DNA from: Bacteroidales bacterium
GTDB lineage: Bacteria; Bacteroidota; Bacteroidia; Bacteroidales; UBA932
DNA: 64,000 bases
Reading direction: 5' to 3'
Assembly: GCA_017437755.1 (NCBI GenBank)
Contig: JAFRXI010000071.1
Coordinates: 124,001-188,000 of the forward strand
Shown here: positions 42,119-51,085 of the stretch, one piece after another
How positions within the stretch are numbered: position 1 is the first letter of the stretch
How the letters are laid out: each line of letters opens with the position of its first letter
Made by a program: the position numbers and the translations under genes
Notes under the pieces: generated by a model
Told to the model about the DNA's origin: nothing
The model's input: the letters and a program-made list of their open reading frames with translations, nothing else
Databases searched by the model: none

Positions 42119-44647
42119 ATGAAAATTCAATTGTATTTCAAGTCATCAGTATTATTGGTGTTTTGTTCGTTGATATGCGCATGCCATGTCACCGAACCAT
42201 CTGCGCAAGGACAGACGGACGATCCCGGGGATGATATCGAGGATGTTTTGAACTCGCCGCATCCCAGGATATGGATCACACAGAAGGAACGTCCCGGTTT
42301 ATTGGAAAAAATAGAGAGTACTCCCTGGGCGGCAGATCTGGTATCGGAAATGAAGTCCTTCATCAAAGCTGATGTGGAGAATTATTTAAAAGACAGGAAT
42401 TCGGTTTTGGGAAATATCCGTGAGCTGGAAAAAGACGACAATATTGCGGAGACGGATTCTTCACCTTTGAATGCCGCGCATACAAAGGTCCTTTTCAAGG
42501 CCGAATATGCCGCAATCCTTTATTTTCTATATCCGGACCGTGAAATGTCAAAGCATTATGCACAGTACGCGGCTGACATAATGATGCATTATTTCCTTCA
42601 ATTGGAAAAGAGGACTCCGGAAACCACCACGATCTGTGGCTATGAGTTCTATGACGCGCGCTGCTCCTACGCGAAACTCGCCTTGATTTACGATTTCGTC
42701 TATACATATCTGGCCCGGCGGAATTCCAAGGTTTACAGTTACTCCTCGGGAACTGAAATCGATTATGACAATGAAGTGGCCCAAAAGGCCATAAAGAACA
42801 TCGTCGGCAATATATTTCAGGAATATAACAGGCCGGACAGCCATGGAAGGACCGTCAACAATCACCCGATACTGACTGCTCCAGGCGCCCTGTATTCGAT
42901 CATGTGCGTGCAGGATCCATCGGAACAATATCGCCTGCTGAACCTGTTCTGGAATACCGGCACATGGAATCAGGCTTCACTGAGGAACACCATCATACCA
43001 ATGTTTGGAGAACAGGGTATATGGCCGGAATCGGTAAGCTACGGCTTCATGCCGAGCCTCCCTTTGGTATTGGATATTCTGGACAGATATAAACCGGACT
43101 GGAATGTCTTCGACGGGTTTGACAATATACTGGAAGGTAATTTCCTTTTTTACAGCCTGAGGTATCCCGACAGGAGTTTCGTCTCGTTCGGAGACTCCCA
43201 CAGATATAGCGACGGAACCGAGGAACTGTATTGGATAACCCGTGATATAGCCAAACGTAAAGGGAAAACCCAATTGCAGAAGAAAGCGGAAACCGCGTTG
43301 ACCCAAAGGTATTCATCCGTTGGCCCTTTTGCGCCGGCTGTTACGGAGAGCACATTTGATGTCATGTCGGTATTGCTTCCGCTGTTCTGGTGCGAGCAAT
43401 TGCCCGAGAATCAAGGCGGAAGCATGGATTTTCAAACCCCTACCGTTAATATCAAGCATGCCGGAGTCTCGCTTCAAAGGAATTATGTGGCCGAGGATAA
43501 TGTGAAATACGGTTTGTGCGGTTATATCGGTGGAGGATATTATGTCCATAATCAGGTAGCGGGCATATCCATGGAGTTATACGGGGCAGGATGCGTCATG
43601 GCACCGTCCGGAGGCTTACCCAAAACGGTTGCGGAAAGGAGCATGTCCCCACATAAGGATTACTTTGTCCGTTATGCAGGCAACAATACCGTTATCGTCA
43701 ACGAAACGTCCCATGGAAGCCAGGCCAAGGCCTGGAAGTCTAATTGGTACACATATCAGAACACAGCCCTGAATGTTGCCTGCGAGCCAGGACATTTGGA
43801 GGATCCCGTAAATGCCAGCTTCAGTTTCACCACACAGGATCTGGATGATAAGGTAAACGATTGCCTTCAGGAAAGGACCCTGGCCATCCTACGGACAAGC
43901 CCGACCACCGGGTATTATTTTGACATGTTCCGCTCAAAATCAAATACCGGTCAACAGATCCATGATTATGTTTACCATAATTTGGGCGACAGGGTTGTGG
44001 TTACCGGGCAGGACGGCAAGAGCCTTGATTTTGCATCCACATCCAAATATTCCAATCATGATAATACCACCATGTCTCCAGGGTGGAGACTTTTCGAGGA
44101 CAAGATGAGTACCGCCGGAATCACCGATGGAGTCAAAGCCCGATTTGAATTGGTTGGAGCATATATGAACATGTGGATGCCGGGAGGTATGAATCGAGAA
44201 TATACTACTGCCCTGGGCCCCGAAACCCGTGACATAGCCAACAAAACGTCGGACATGGCATATCCCTATCTTAAGAAGAAGACTCCGGTCATGGTAATCC
44301 GCCAGAACGGATCTGCCTGGGATAAGCCGTTCATCGCAGTGTTTGAACCTTCACTGACCACCGGTTCGTCTGTAAAATCAGTTGAGAATTGCTATTATAA
44401 TGACGGAATAGCAGGGTGTAAAGTGGAAAGCGAAGTGAATGGAAAGACCTTCGTCGATATTATCCTATGCAACGATTCATCAAATGGCTTGTATAAGGAT
44501 GACGTAATTACGTTCAGGGGAAGGTTTGCCGTCATCCGTACCTGCAGTGATGGCAGCGGTGAACTGTACATCGGTGACGGCGAGGAATTGACATACAGGA
44601 ATACGACATTGACGGCAAGTGGCAGGAAAGGCACAAAGAAGCTGTAA
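42119..44647 (+). CDS. Heparinase/alginate-lyase-like lipoprotein
   Basis: An 842-residue lipoprotein (CSLICAC lipobox, Cys22). Residues ~45-400 show the (alpha/alpha)-toroid layout of heparinase II/III-type lyases: HPRIWITQKERPGLLEKIESTPWAADLV, then RTVNNHPILTAPG with the Asn248-His249 pair and ESVSYGF with Tyr308, which fit the catalytic Asn, His and Tyr of these folds. The remainder (residues ~430-842) is a beta-sandwich-type domain (HAGVSLQRNYVAEDNVKYGLCGYIGGGYYVHNQVAGISMELYG). Such enzymes cleave uronate-containing polysaccharides by beta-elimination. Sequence is visibly more AT-rich than neighbours, a hint of separate acquisition. Starts at 42119; the frame to 42083 is rejected because the signal peptide begins here. 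Exact family and substrate not decidable. Confidence 0.7.
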   Translation: MKIQLYFKSSVLLVFCSLICACHVTEPSAQGQTDDPGDDIEDVLNSPHPRIWITQKERPGLLEKIESTPWAADLVSEMKSFIKADVENYLKDRNSVLGNIRELEKDDNIAETDSSPLNAAHTKVLFKAEYAAILYFLYPDREMSKHYAQYAADIMMHYFLQLEKRTPETTTICGYEFYDARCSYAKLALIYDFVYTYLARRNSKVYSYSSGTEIDYDNEVAQKAIKNIVGNIFQEYNRPDSHGRTVNNHPILTAPGALYSIMCVQDPSEQYRLLNLFWNTGTWNQASLRNTIIPMFGEQGIWPESVSYGFMPSLPLVLDILDRYKPDWNVFDGFDNILEGNFLFYSLRYPDRSFVSFGDSHRYSDGTEELYWITRDIAKRKGKTQLQKKAETALTQRYSSVGPFAPAVTESTFDVMSVLLPLFWCEQLPENQGGSMDFQTPTVNIKHAGVSLQRNYVAEDNVKYGLCGYIGGGYYVHNQVAGISMELYGAGCVMAPSGGLPKTVAERSMSPHKDYFVRYAGNNTVIVNETSHGSQAKAWKSNWYTYQNTALNVACEPGHLEDPVNASFSFTTQDLDDKVNDCLQERTLAILRTSPTTGYYFDMFRSKSNTGQQIHDYVYHNLGDRVVVTGQDGKSLDFASTSKYSNHDNTTMSPGWRLFEDKMSTAGITDGVKARFELVGAYMNMWMPGGMNREYTTALGPETRDIANKTSDMAYPYLKKKTPVMVIRQNGSAWDKPFIAVFEPSLTTGSSVKSVENCYYNDGIAGCKVESEVNGKTFVDIILCNDSSNGLYKDDVITFRGRFAVIRTCSDGSGELYIGDGEELTYRNTTLTASGRKGTKKL

Positions 44648-44696
44648 TTGACGTCGTATTTTATTATATTTATACAACTACAAAAGTTTGATCATT

Positions 44697-46877
44697 ATGA
44701 AACGTCTGGTTACTGCCTTGATCCTTCTCCTGATCCTTGTGCCATCATGCCGGAAACAGGAAGAGAAGGTGCCGGAAGAATCAAAACCAACAGACACCGA
44801 GGTGCCCACCGACCCCGAGGTACCCACGGACCCCGAGGATCCACTGGGGCCTGAAGTCCCCGATGATGCCAGGCCTCAGGAGCCGGCCCGGACGGAGGCA
44901 TTCGACATAGAACTTGTTTTCCTGTCTTCTCCCGACGCAACGGTTTTCCAATGGCCGTTCGCCACACCTCTGATGTCCGAAATTTCCCCCAGTTATTCCG
45001 TTGGCAAGGCTTCCTTCCCAGAGCAGAAAACCGCCCTGGTCCTTCCGGAAGAAGCCGGAGGATATACATTCCATATCTACGCAACAACCGGAGTGGCGCG
45101 CAACGGTGGCGGCGGTCAGGGTCTCAAGTTCGGAGGGGCCGCAGGCGACTATCTCCAGCTCCCCGCTATCAAGGGCGTTTATCTCACCAAAGTGACATGG
45201 GTTTCCGGAGGTGCCAGCGTAGCCGAACTGGTCCGGTATGACGACGCACCCGTCAATGGAGGCGATCCCATCCCCGGTGGAAACACCCTGGGCAAGGGAA
45301 TCGCCCACACCTGGACATTGTACGGCAGTGAGAAAGAGACGGCATACAAGATACGCACAGCCTCCACCTCGGTGGTCCAGGCCCAGAAGATACTCCTCCA
45401 CTACGACGTAAACGCCCTGGATCCCGCAGATGATCCGTCCTCCCAGTTCCAGGAGGTCCTTCCCGACGAGATTCCGGACTTCAGCCGCGTGGGCTACCAC
45501 TGGGGCGACAAGCCCATCCCGGATGTCCCGGTGAAGATGACGCTTGAAGCGCCTTCCGACGGCTCGGATGCCCTGGAACTCATCCAGAATGCCATAAATA
45601 CGGTCCAGACCCCGGGAGCGATCCTCCTCAAGGCCGGAACCTACCGGCTTTCCGGCATCCTCCAGTTCAACCGCAGCGGAGTCGTTCTCCGCGGGGAAGG
45701 CGAGGACAAGACCATCCTCTACAGCACCGCCACCACCCAGCAGACGACACTTATCCAGATGGGGGCCACCAACAAGTTATCAACGGGAGCCTCCAGCACG
45801 ATCATCGCAAAATATGTCCCCGTGGGGCAGATGTGGGTACCAGTCCGGGATCCCGGAATATTCTCGGTCGGGGAGACGGTCTGGATTTACCGTCCCGCGA
45901 CGGAGGCCTGGCTGGATGCGCTTCACATGAGAGAGCTTGCCGCCCTGTATTCTGGCCGCCGTGACTGGACTGTGTCTGAATACAGCATGAACTGGGAAAG
46001 GAAGATCATGAAGATCGAAGGGCATAAGATCTGGCTTGACAACCCCGTGGTGATGTGTATCGGAGGGGACGAGAGCTACGGTAAAGGTTCCCTGTGCAAG
46101 GGCAGCTGGAACCGCATCCAAGAGTGCGGAATCGAGAATCTGGCACTCGACACCCGCTATGACGGGAGCAAGAAAAACGGCAACGATTTCATAGATGAAG
46201 AACACTGCTGGTCCGGAATCACCGTATATGCAGTGGAACACAGCTGGATACGCAATGTTACCACAAAGCATTTCGGGCTCAGCTCAGTAACTCTCAATAC
46301 GGGCTCAAAAAACATAACGGTAAAGAGCTGCACCGCCCTTGAGCCCGTATCGTCCGTGGAAGGAGACAGGCGCTACGCCTTCCATATAGAAAAAGCGCAG
46401 CTCAGCATTATGGAAGACTGTCTGTGTGATGACGACCGTCACCAGTTCGTCACCGGCGGCCGGGTTCCGGGCCCCAATGTCTTCCTGCGCTGCACCGGAA
46501 CCAATTCGCGTTCCGATGCCGGCCCCCATCAGAGATGGGCGACCGGCGTGCTCTTTGACAATGTGAAAGTCAGCGGGCCGATTGATGTCCAGGATCGTGG
46601 AGGCATGGGCGGCGGACACGGATGGTCCGGGGTCAATTTCGTGTGCTACAACTGTGAAACCCCCTCCACCATCTGTATCCAGAGTCCCTGGGTGACGGGC
46701 CAGAACTGGGCAATCGGATGCGTCGGGACCAAAGTCAGGCAGGCCGCCGCCTATGCCGACAACCTCGGTATCCGTCCGGACGGCATCTGGCAGTCCAAGG
46801 GCACTCACGTCAGCCCCGCCTCACTCTACGAAGACCAGCTCCAGAAGCGCCATGCCCAGGGAGAATACATCGAATAA
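44697..46877 (+). CDS. Beta-helix (pectate-lyase-superfamily) lipoprotein
   Basis: A 726-residue lipoprotein (LILVPSCRK, Cys18). After an acidic Pro/Thr/Glu-Pro repeat (EVPTDPEVPTDPEDP), residues ~65-240 form a beta-sandwich-like unknown domain. From ~285 a right-handed beta-helix begins: DALELIQNAINTVQTPGAILLKAGTYRLSGILQFNRSGVVLRGEGEDKTIL, continuing to a GPHQRWATGVLFDNVK block typical of this pectate-lyase-like family. It should bind or cleave an acidic polysaccharide. The gene follows the lyase gene by 49 nt and precedes the esterase by 10 nt. TATATTTA (44665-44672) resembles a -7 box with one mismatch. ATG 44697 chosen for the signal peptide. Confidence 0.7.
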   Translation: MKRLVTALILLLILVPSCRKQEEKVPEESKPTDTEVPTDPEVPTDPEDPLGPEVPDDARPQEPARTEAFDIELVFLSSPDATVFQWPFATPLMSEISPSYSVGKASFPEQKTALVLPEEAGGYTFHIYATTGVARNGGGGQGLKFGGAAGDYLQLPAIKGVYLTKVTWVSGGASVAELVRYDDAPVNGGDPIPGGNTLGKGIAHTWTLYGSEKETAYKIRTASTSVVQAQKILLHYDVNALDPADDPSSQFQEVLPDEIPDFSRVGYHWGDKPIPDVPVKMTLEAPSDGSDALELIQNAINTVQTPGAILLKAGTYRLSGILQFNRSGVVLRGEGEDKTILYSTATTQQTTLIQMGATNKLSTGASSTIIAKYVPVGQMWVPVRDPGIFSVGETVWIYRPATEAWLDALHMRELAALYSGRRDWTVSEYSMNWERKIMKIEGHKIWLDNPVVMCIGGDESYGKGSLCKGSWNRIQECGIENLALDTRYDGSKKNGNDFIDEEHCWSGITVYAVEHSWIRNVTTKHFGLSSVTLNTGSKNITVKSCTALEPVSSVEGDRRYAFHIEKAQLSIMEDCLCDDDRHQFVTGGRVPGPNVFLRCTGTNSRSDAGPHQRWATGVLFDNVKVSGPIDVQDRGGMGGGHGWSGVNFVCYNCETPSTICIQSPWVTGQNWAIGCVGTKVRQAAAYADNLGIRPDGIWQSKGTHVSPASLYEDQLQKRHAQGEYIE

Positions 46878-46887
46878 TCAATTCAGA

Positions 46888-47895
46888 ATGAAATCCCTGA
46901 AAATACTCTTCCTGGCGCTTGCCGCCTCAACCTGCCTGCTGACATCCGCAGAGGCGGCAAAGCTCTACAACCGCTACGGCATGGGCCTCGTCCAAGGCAG
47001 CGACGGCTCTTACACGATAAAAGCCGCCAAAGCATATGAAGCCCTTATAGGAGATCCATACCGGCTCCCCAAGGCGCTCGTCCCATATGTTCCCAAGGTT
47101 CCGGCATACAGCAAGTCCGCCATGGAAACAGTGGTTCCCGAAACCATTGTTTACAAGAAAAGCGTCACCGGCGATGACCTTCCCCTGATGGTATACAGGT
47201 CGGGGAAGGACAACTCCCCCGTTGTATTCATCATCCACGGAGGCGGCTGGTTCTCAGGAAGTTACAAAGGGTCCTCCGCTTTTTGCAAAACCCTTGCGGG
47301 CAAGTACGGGATAACCGTCGTAAGTATTGAGTATACCTTTGCAGGCGCTCCGGGAGTGCTTATGGGCGACACCGTCCAAGACTGTTACGACGCCGTGGAA
47401 TACGTCCTTTCACGTGCACGGGAATTCGGGATCGACCCACAGAGAGTCGGATTCACGGGCGGCTCCGCCGGCGGGCATCTTTCGGCGTGCTGTGCAATGC
47501 ATTTCCCCCAGACCAAAGCCTATGCGGGCTGGTGCGGTGCATACGACCTGAAATACACAATGGACAATTATGCCCCTGAATCAAATGCCAGGATGCATCA
47601 GTACTACAGCGGGTATATGAACGGCTGGGCCCCGGACTACATGTACAGGTTCTCGCCCGTAAAGATGGCGGAGTCCATGAGCGGCCTGTCCTACAAGGCG
47701 ATACTGTTTACCGGTACTGCCGACATCACCGTGGGACCGGACAACGCCCGCCGCTACCGGGAGGCCCTCACTGGTGCAGGTATCAAGGATGTCAGGATTG
47801 TGACATACAAGAACATCGCCCACACCATCGGCCGGTCCCATGCCGCAGCGGACATGTATTCAAAGAGCATACGCCTGTTCGCAAAGACACTGTAG
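46888..47895 (+). CDS. Alpha/beta-hydrolase carbohydrate esterase
   Basis: A 335-residue secreted hydrolase with a signal peptide (MKSLKILFLALAASTCLLTSAEA). The oxyanion loop HGGGWFSG starts at residue 117, the nucleophile is Ser193 in GFTGGSAGGH, and the acid and base lie in TADITVG and NIAHTIGR near the end, so the triad is complete. The HGGGW/GGSAGG pairing is that of the hormone-sensitive-lipase/BD-FAE-like group, in Bacteroidetes PULs usually removing acetyl or feruloyl groups from glycans. It begins 10 nt after the beta-helix gene's stop; the longer frame from 46753 overlaps that gene and is rejected. Operon with the lyase-like genes. Confidence 0.82.
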   Translation: MKSLKILFLALAASTCLLTSAEAAKLYNRYGMGLVQGSDGSYTIKAAKAYEALIGDPYRLPKALVPYVPKVPAYSKSAMETVVPETIVYKKSVTGDDLPLMVYRSGKDNSPVVFIIHGGGWFSGSYKGSSAFCKTLAGKYGITVVSIEYTFAGAPGVLMGDTVQDCYDAVEYVLSRAREFGIDPQRVGFTGGSAGGHLSACCAMHFPQTKAYAGWCGAYDLKYTMDNYAPESNARMHQYYSGYMNGWAPDYMYRFSPVKMAESMSGLSYKAILFTGTADITVGPDNARRYREALTGAGIKDVRIVTYKNIAHTIGRSHAAADMYSKSIRLFAKTL

Positions 47896-47939
47896 CGTCC
47901 ATATGTCAGGGCCTGCCTCTGTCCGAATCCACGGCCCGA

Positions 47940-47971
47940 TTTGCTGGTATCCCCGAAAAACAGTATATTTG
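47940..47971 (+). promoter_or_regulatory. Promoter before the unknown lipoprotein
   Basis: TTTG at 47940-47943, 20-nt spacer, TATATTTG at 47964-47971: full match to the Bacteroidales consensus. The ATG follows 31 nt later at 48003, so this gene can be expressed apart from the PUL genes before it. Confidence 0.8.
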
Positions 47972-48002
47972 TTTTTTGAGGAACCATATATAATCCAACG
48001 AT

Positions 48003-49904
48003 ATGAAATGGCACTGTATTGCGGCGATGACCGTACTCGCCGCATTGTCTTTGGGCGTTTGCGGCTGCAAGAAGGAAAATCCCGATTATACTCAGAAAGG
48101 GCCGGTCAAGATGTCGGACCTGCTGAAGGAGAACGATATGGCGGCCATCGTCACGTGGTCATATGCAAACGATGCCGAAACCGACCACGCCCTTGCCTAT
48201 AATACGGCTTCCGCGCAATACGAGCGCAACGATTTTCCGATCACCCTCAAATCCAAAGGAAAGCTTCCCGGACTGAAAACCACTGAATCTGCAATGATCA
48301 AGGTTACGTCGGTGTATGACCGGCTGACCGGAGCGACAGAGGCTCCCGACGGTGTTTTCATCAGTATCGACAACTCCGGCGACGATTATGTGAGATGCGG
48401 CATAAGGGGCTTCAAATGGAACAGGGACTATTCCTTCACGCTAATGTGGGGAGAAAAGGAGATGAAGGGCGTCATTGCCACCGTGGACCGCAACAGGGAC
48501 GTCATCATCATGGAGATGCCCGAGTTTGTCCTCACGCTGGGCGGCGGAGAATCATACAACAAGGCCACGGACACATATACCGTCCCGGATTATGATTTCT
48601 CAGAGGCCCTTTTCAAGGAATTCGTCTCGGCCGGGATAATCAATGCCGACCGCAAACAGCCGGATTTCGCCGACGTGGATGCATTTGTGGCGAAGGAAGG
48701 GAAACTGAAAGCCAGCCCCAAGCCGGGAGATTCCGGGCTTATCAGCTTCGGCGACGACCATGCTTCGGCAAAGATTACGCCTTCGTCCAAGCTAAAGGAA
48801 GCGCTGGGCAACGGCAGTATGCTCGCCAGGCATGTAACTACCTACTGCGGGCAGGAGGTAAGGATATTCCTGCCCCTGTCGGTCATCTATCCCGATTACG
48901 ACTTCCTCCATCTGAAATTTTATACCTTCAATCCCACAAAGGAGAACGAGTTCACCAACAAACTGGATTTCGAGGGCAATGACGGATCGGTCGAGTGGTG
49001 GTCCCAAGTCTTTCCGTCCTATTTCACAACCATAGGCGGCGACCAATACCGCATCTCCAACCGTTATGCCCTGGCGGATTACGATGCCAGCTACATCAAT
49101 CTGGCTGAGCTGGCTTTCAATGTCGTTGACGGGAAGGATCAGATCATGGACGAAGCCGCGATCGAGGCCGCGGGTATCACCGTCCGCTTTGAATACGTCG
49201 ACAAAGGGCTGGGCGACCAACCTCTCCCTGCCGCTGACGTTACTTCCACGTACAAGACATACAAGGATCTCTGGGTAAATAAATGCGTGTTCTACTACAG
49301 GACCAACGAGAAAAAGTATATTCCGCTCCGGGGGGTGCTGAGCGTCCACTCGGGGAATGCCGATTTTGAGATTCCAACCCGCTTTGACCGCCCCAAGCCG
49401 ATGGAAGGCCACAAGGACATCGTGCTGGACTACAGTAAATTCGCACTGGTGGGATGGCAGCCCTTCCTTCAGCCGGAAGTATCTGATATAGAGATTGTTG
49501 TGGATGAAAATAAGATCTACCGGGTTCCCCTGGTCAAGAATCTCATGGACAACCGTCCGAACGGCGTTTCCTTTAATGTCATCAAGGATGGTCAATGGGT
49601 GGTTGGCAACGCGAATGCTTCCGATAAGGCGTCATCGGGTACCAACGGCTTCATCTCCGGCCGGAAATCGTATCAGGCATACTATATCACCTTATCCTAT
49701 GATATGGGCAGCGACATCCCGCAACAGATGAAGCATCTCTTATCCATACAGGATTATAACGGATTCCCGCATCTCTGTTTCGACTATACGTCCCAGATTC
49801 AGTTCTCCGGCAGGATCGACATTCCCGTCACCGTCACGCTGAAGAGCCCCTGGGCTGTATTGAGCTGCAACTACACAGTTACGATAAAGGGCTGGACGAA
49901 TTAA
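48003..49904 (+). CDS. Lipoprotein of unknown function (633 residues)
   Basis: The start LSLGVCGCKKENPDYTQKG gives a lipobox with Cys22. I do not recognise any domain. The first ~200 residues include GVFISIDNSGDDYVRCGIRGFKWNRDYSF and GVIATVDRNRDVIIMEMPEFVLTLGGGE, a beta-rich pattern; two further beta-rich sections follow (RIFLPLSVIYPDYDFLHLKFYTF; KDIVLDYSKFALVGWQPFL). The C-terminus is a strand-rich HLCFDYTSQIQFSGRIDIPVTVTLKSPWAVLSCNYTVTI. Probably several immunoglobulin-like or BACON/DUF-type domains exported to the surface. It has a perfect own promoter. It may belong to the PUL as a glycan-binding protein or stand alone; the next gene faces it across the palindromic repeat. Confidence 0.5.
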   Translation: MKWHCIAAMTVLAALSLGVCGCKKENPDYTQKGPVKMSDLLKENDMAAIVTWSYANDAETDHALAYNTASAQYERNDFPITLKSKGKLPGLKTTESAMIKVTSVYDRLTGATEAPDGVFISIDNSGDDYVRCGIRGFKWNRDYSFTLMWGEKEMKGVIATVDRNRDVIIMEMPEFVLTLGGGESYNKATDTYTVPDYDFSEALFKEFVSAGIINADRKQPDFADVDAFVAKEGKLKASPKPGDSGLISFGDDHASAKITPSSKLKEALGNGSMLARHVTTYCGQEVRIFLPLSVIYPDYDFLHLKFYTFNPTKENEFTNKLDFEGNDGSVEWWSQVFPSYFTTIGGDQYRISNRYALADYDASYINLAELAFNVVDGKDQIMDEAAIEAAGITVRFEYVDKGLGDQPLPAADVTSTYKTYKDLWVNKCVFYYRTNEKKYIPLRGVLSVHSGNADFEIPTRFDRPKPMEGHKDIVLDYSKFALVGWQPFLQPEVSDIEIVVDENKIYRVPLVKNLMDNRPNGVSFNVIKDGQWVVGNANASDKASSGTNGFISGRKSYQAYYITLSYDMGSDIPQQMKHLLSIQDYNGFPHLCFDYTSQIQFSGRIDIPVTVTLKSPWAVLSCNYTVTIKGWTN

Positions 49905-49923
49905 AGGAATTCTTGACACCACT

Positions 49924-50002
49924 GCGTCCAACGTCCCAAAAAATTGGACGTTGGACGCGTTTAGGGGGTGTTTTCGTGTCTAACGTCCCCGTTTTTGGGA
50001 CG
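49924..50002. repeat. Palindromic repeat, copy B, with a second hairpin
   Basis: First hairpin: arms GCGTCCAACGTCC (49924-49936) and its exact complement (49946-49958), 9-nt loop. Then TTTAGGGGGTGTTTTCGTGTC, similar to the flank of copy A. Second hairpin: CGTCCC (49984-49989) with GGGACG (49997-50002). The pair lies between two convergent genes and may serve as a terminator from both sides. Confidence 0.85.
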
Positions 50003-50025
50003 ATAGGCGCATTGGAAACGAAGCC

Positions 50026-51084
50026 TTATTGCATATAGCCGTGAAGCCGTCGCCAAACCCACTGGCTGAGCTTTGAGAAAGGAGCCCAGACCACCTCGCG
50101 GGGGTAATACCTGAGATTTGAAAAGACTCTCCGGTTCTTCCGCAGGAATCGCTTGAGGGCGGATTCGCCCTGATAGGTGTAGTTGCGCGAATCCAGTACC
50201 CCGAAATTGCCCATGGCAATCATGTCTTCCACAAGTTTCTTTCCGTGGATGCTGTCAGGAGGGCAGAGGAAGAATTCCTCTTCAAGGCCGAAATTATACC
50301 GCAGCGCCGCCATGACGCTGGCGGTGAAGCGCTTCATTCCAAGCTTCCTGAGGGTGTCCATGACCGGTTTGCGAAGGGAAGGGTCAAGGTTCAGCAGCAC
50401 GTAGTAGTAATCCATCAGCTGCCTGAGCCCGAGGCCTCCTTCCAGGTAGTGATGGAACATGTGGGCCATGCAGAACACCGCATTGAAACGCATGTCAGGA
50501 TAAGTGAGAGGGGTTTCCCCGCCGAACGGTGCCCACCTTTCCAGAACTCGCTGAAGCCTGGAATTAAGGAAGGGATTGTACATCTTGCTGGGGTGGAAAT
50601 GGATCTCCAGCTCGGTGTCCGGGAAGATATCAGCTTTCCCCTCCTTGTAGAGGACGTCCCGCAACGGATGGCCCTCCTCCCTGAAAGCCCTGAGGATATC
50701 AGAGCGGTTCCCCTTGATCCAGAGGTCTATGTCGCCGCATATCCGCTCCGACGGATCGGGATATAATCTTGCGAGCGCCGTCCCCTTGAGAATGCATCCC
50801 TGCAGGTGAAGACGCTCGAGCAGAGTCTCCAGTTCCCTGACATGATCCTCATGCAGGGAGTGTATGGCCGCTATCCGCCCTGCCGTTTCCTTCCAGCGGC
50901 CGAGCAACGGCTCGGGAGGTCTCTGCCCCTGGTCCAGACGGAGGATGCCCCCGTACAGGACCCCCTGGAGGGACTGGCTGCGGGCCATGGAATAGAGCAG
51001 CTTCCAATCCTTCTCAGAGGGCGTTCTGTCGAAGGAGGACGCCCTCCCAAGTGAGATAAGAAGCAGTTTCCGGAACGGATGCAT
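50026..51084 (-). CDS. Nucleotidyltransferase-fold family protein (NTP_transf_5-like)
   Basis: A 352-residue protein. The middle segment LQGCILKGTALARLYPDPSERICGDIDLWI matches the uncharacterised nucleotidyltransferase family: the K-G-T-A...D-I-D-L pattern gives the two acidic metal ligands of the beta-polymerase-type fold. Residues ~180-345 (AVFCMAHMFHHYLEGGLGLRQLMDYYYVL and beyond) are helical. Members of this family often lie in polysaccharide loci; the reaction is unknown. It starts 1 nt after the stop of the dehydrogenase gene. The frame to 51156 is rejected because it would overlap that gene by 71 nt. Last gene of the operon. Confidence 0.75.
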   Translation of the reverse strand: MHPFRKLLLISLGRASSFDRTPSEKDWKLLYSMARSQSLQGVLYGGILRLDQGQRPPEPLLGRWKETAGRIAAIHSLHEDHVRELETLLERLHLQGCILKGTALARLYPDPSERICGDIDLWIKGNRSDILRAFREEGHPLRDVLYKEGKADIFPDTELEIHFHPSKMYNPFLNSRLQRVLERWAPFGGETPLTYPDMRFNAVFCMAHMFHHYLEGGLGLRQLMDYYYVLLNLDPSLRKPVMDTLRKLGMKRFTASVMAALRYNFGLEEEFFLCPPDSIHGKKLVEDMIAMGNFGVLDSRNYTYQGESALKRFLRKNRRVFSNLRYYPREVVWAPFSKLSQWVWRRLHGYMQ

Positions 51085-51085
51085 T

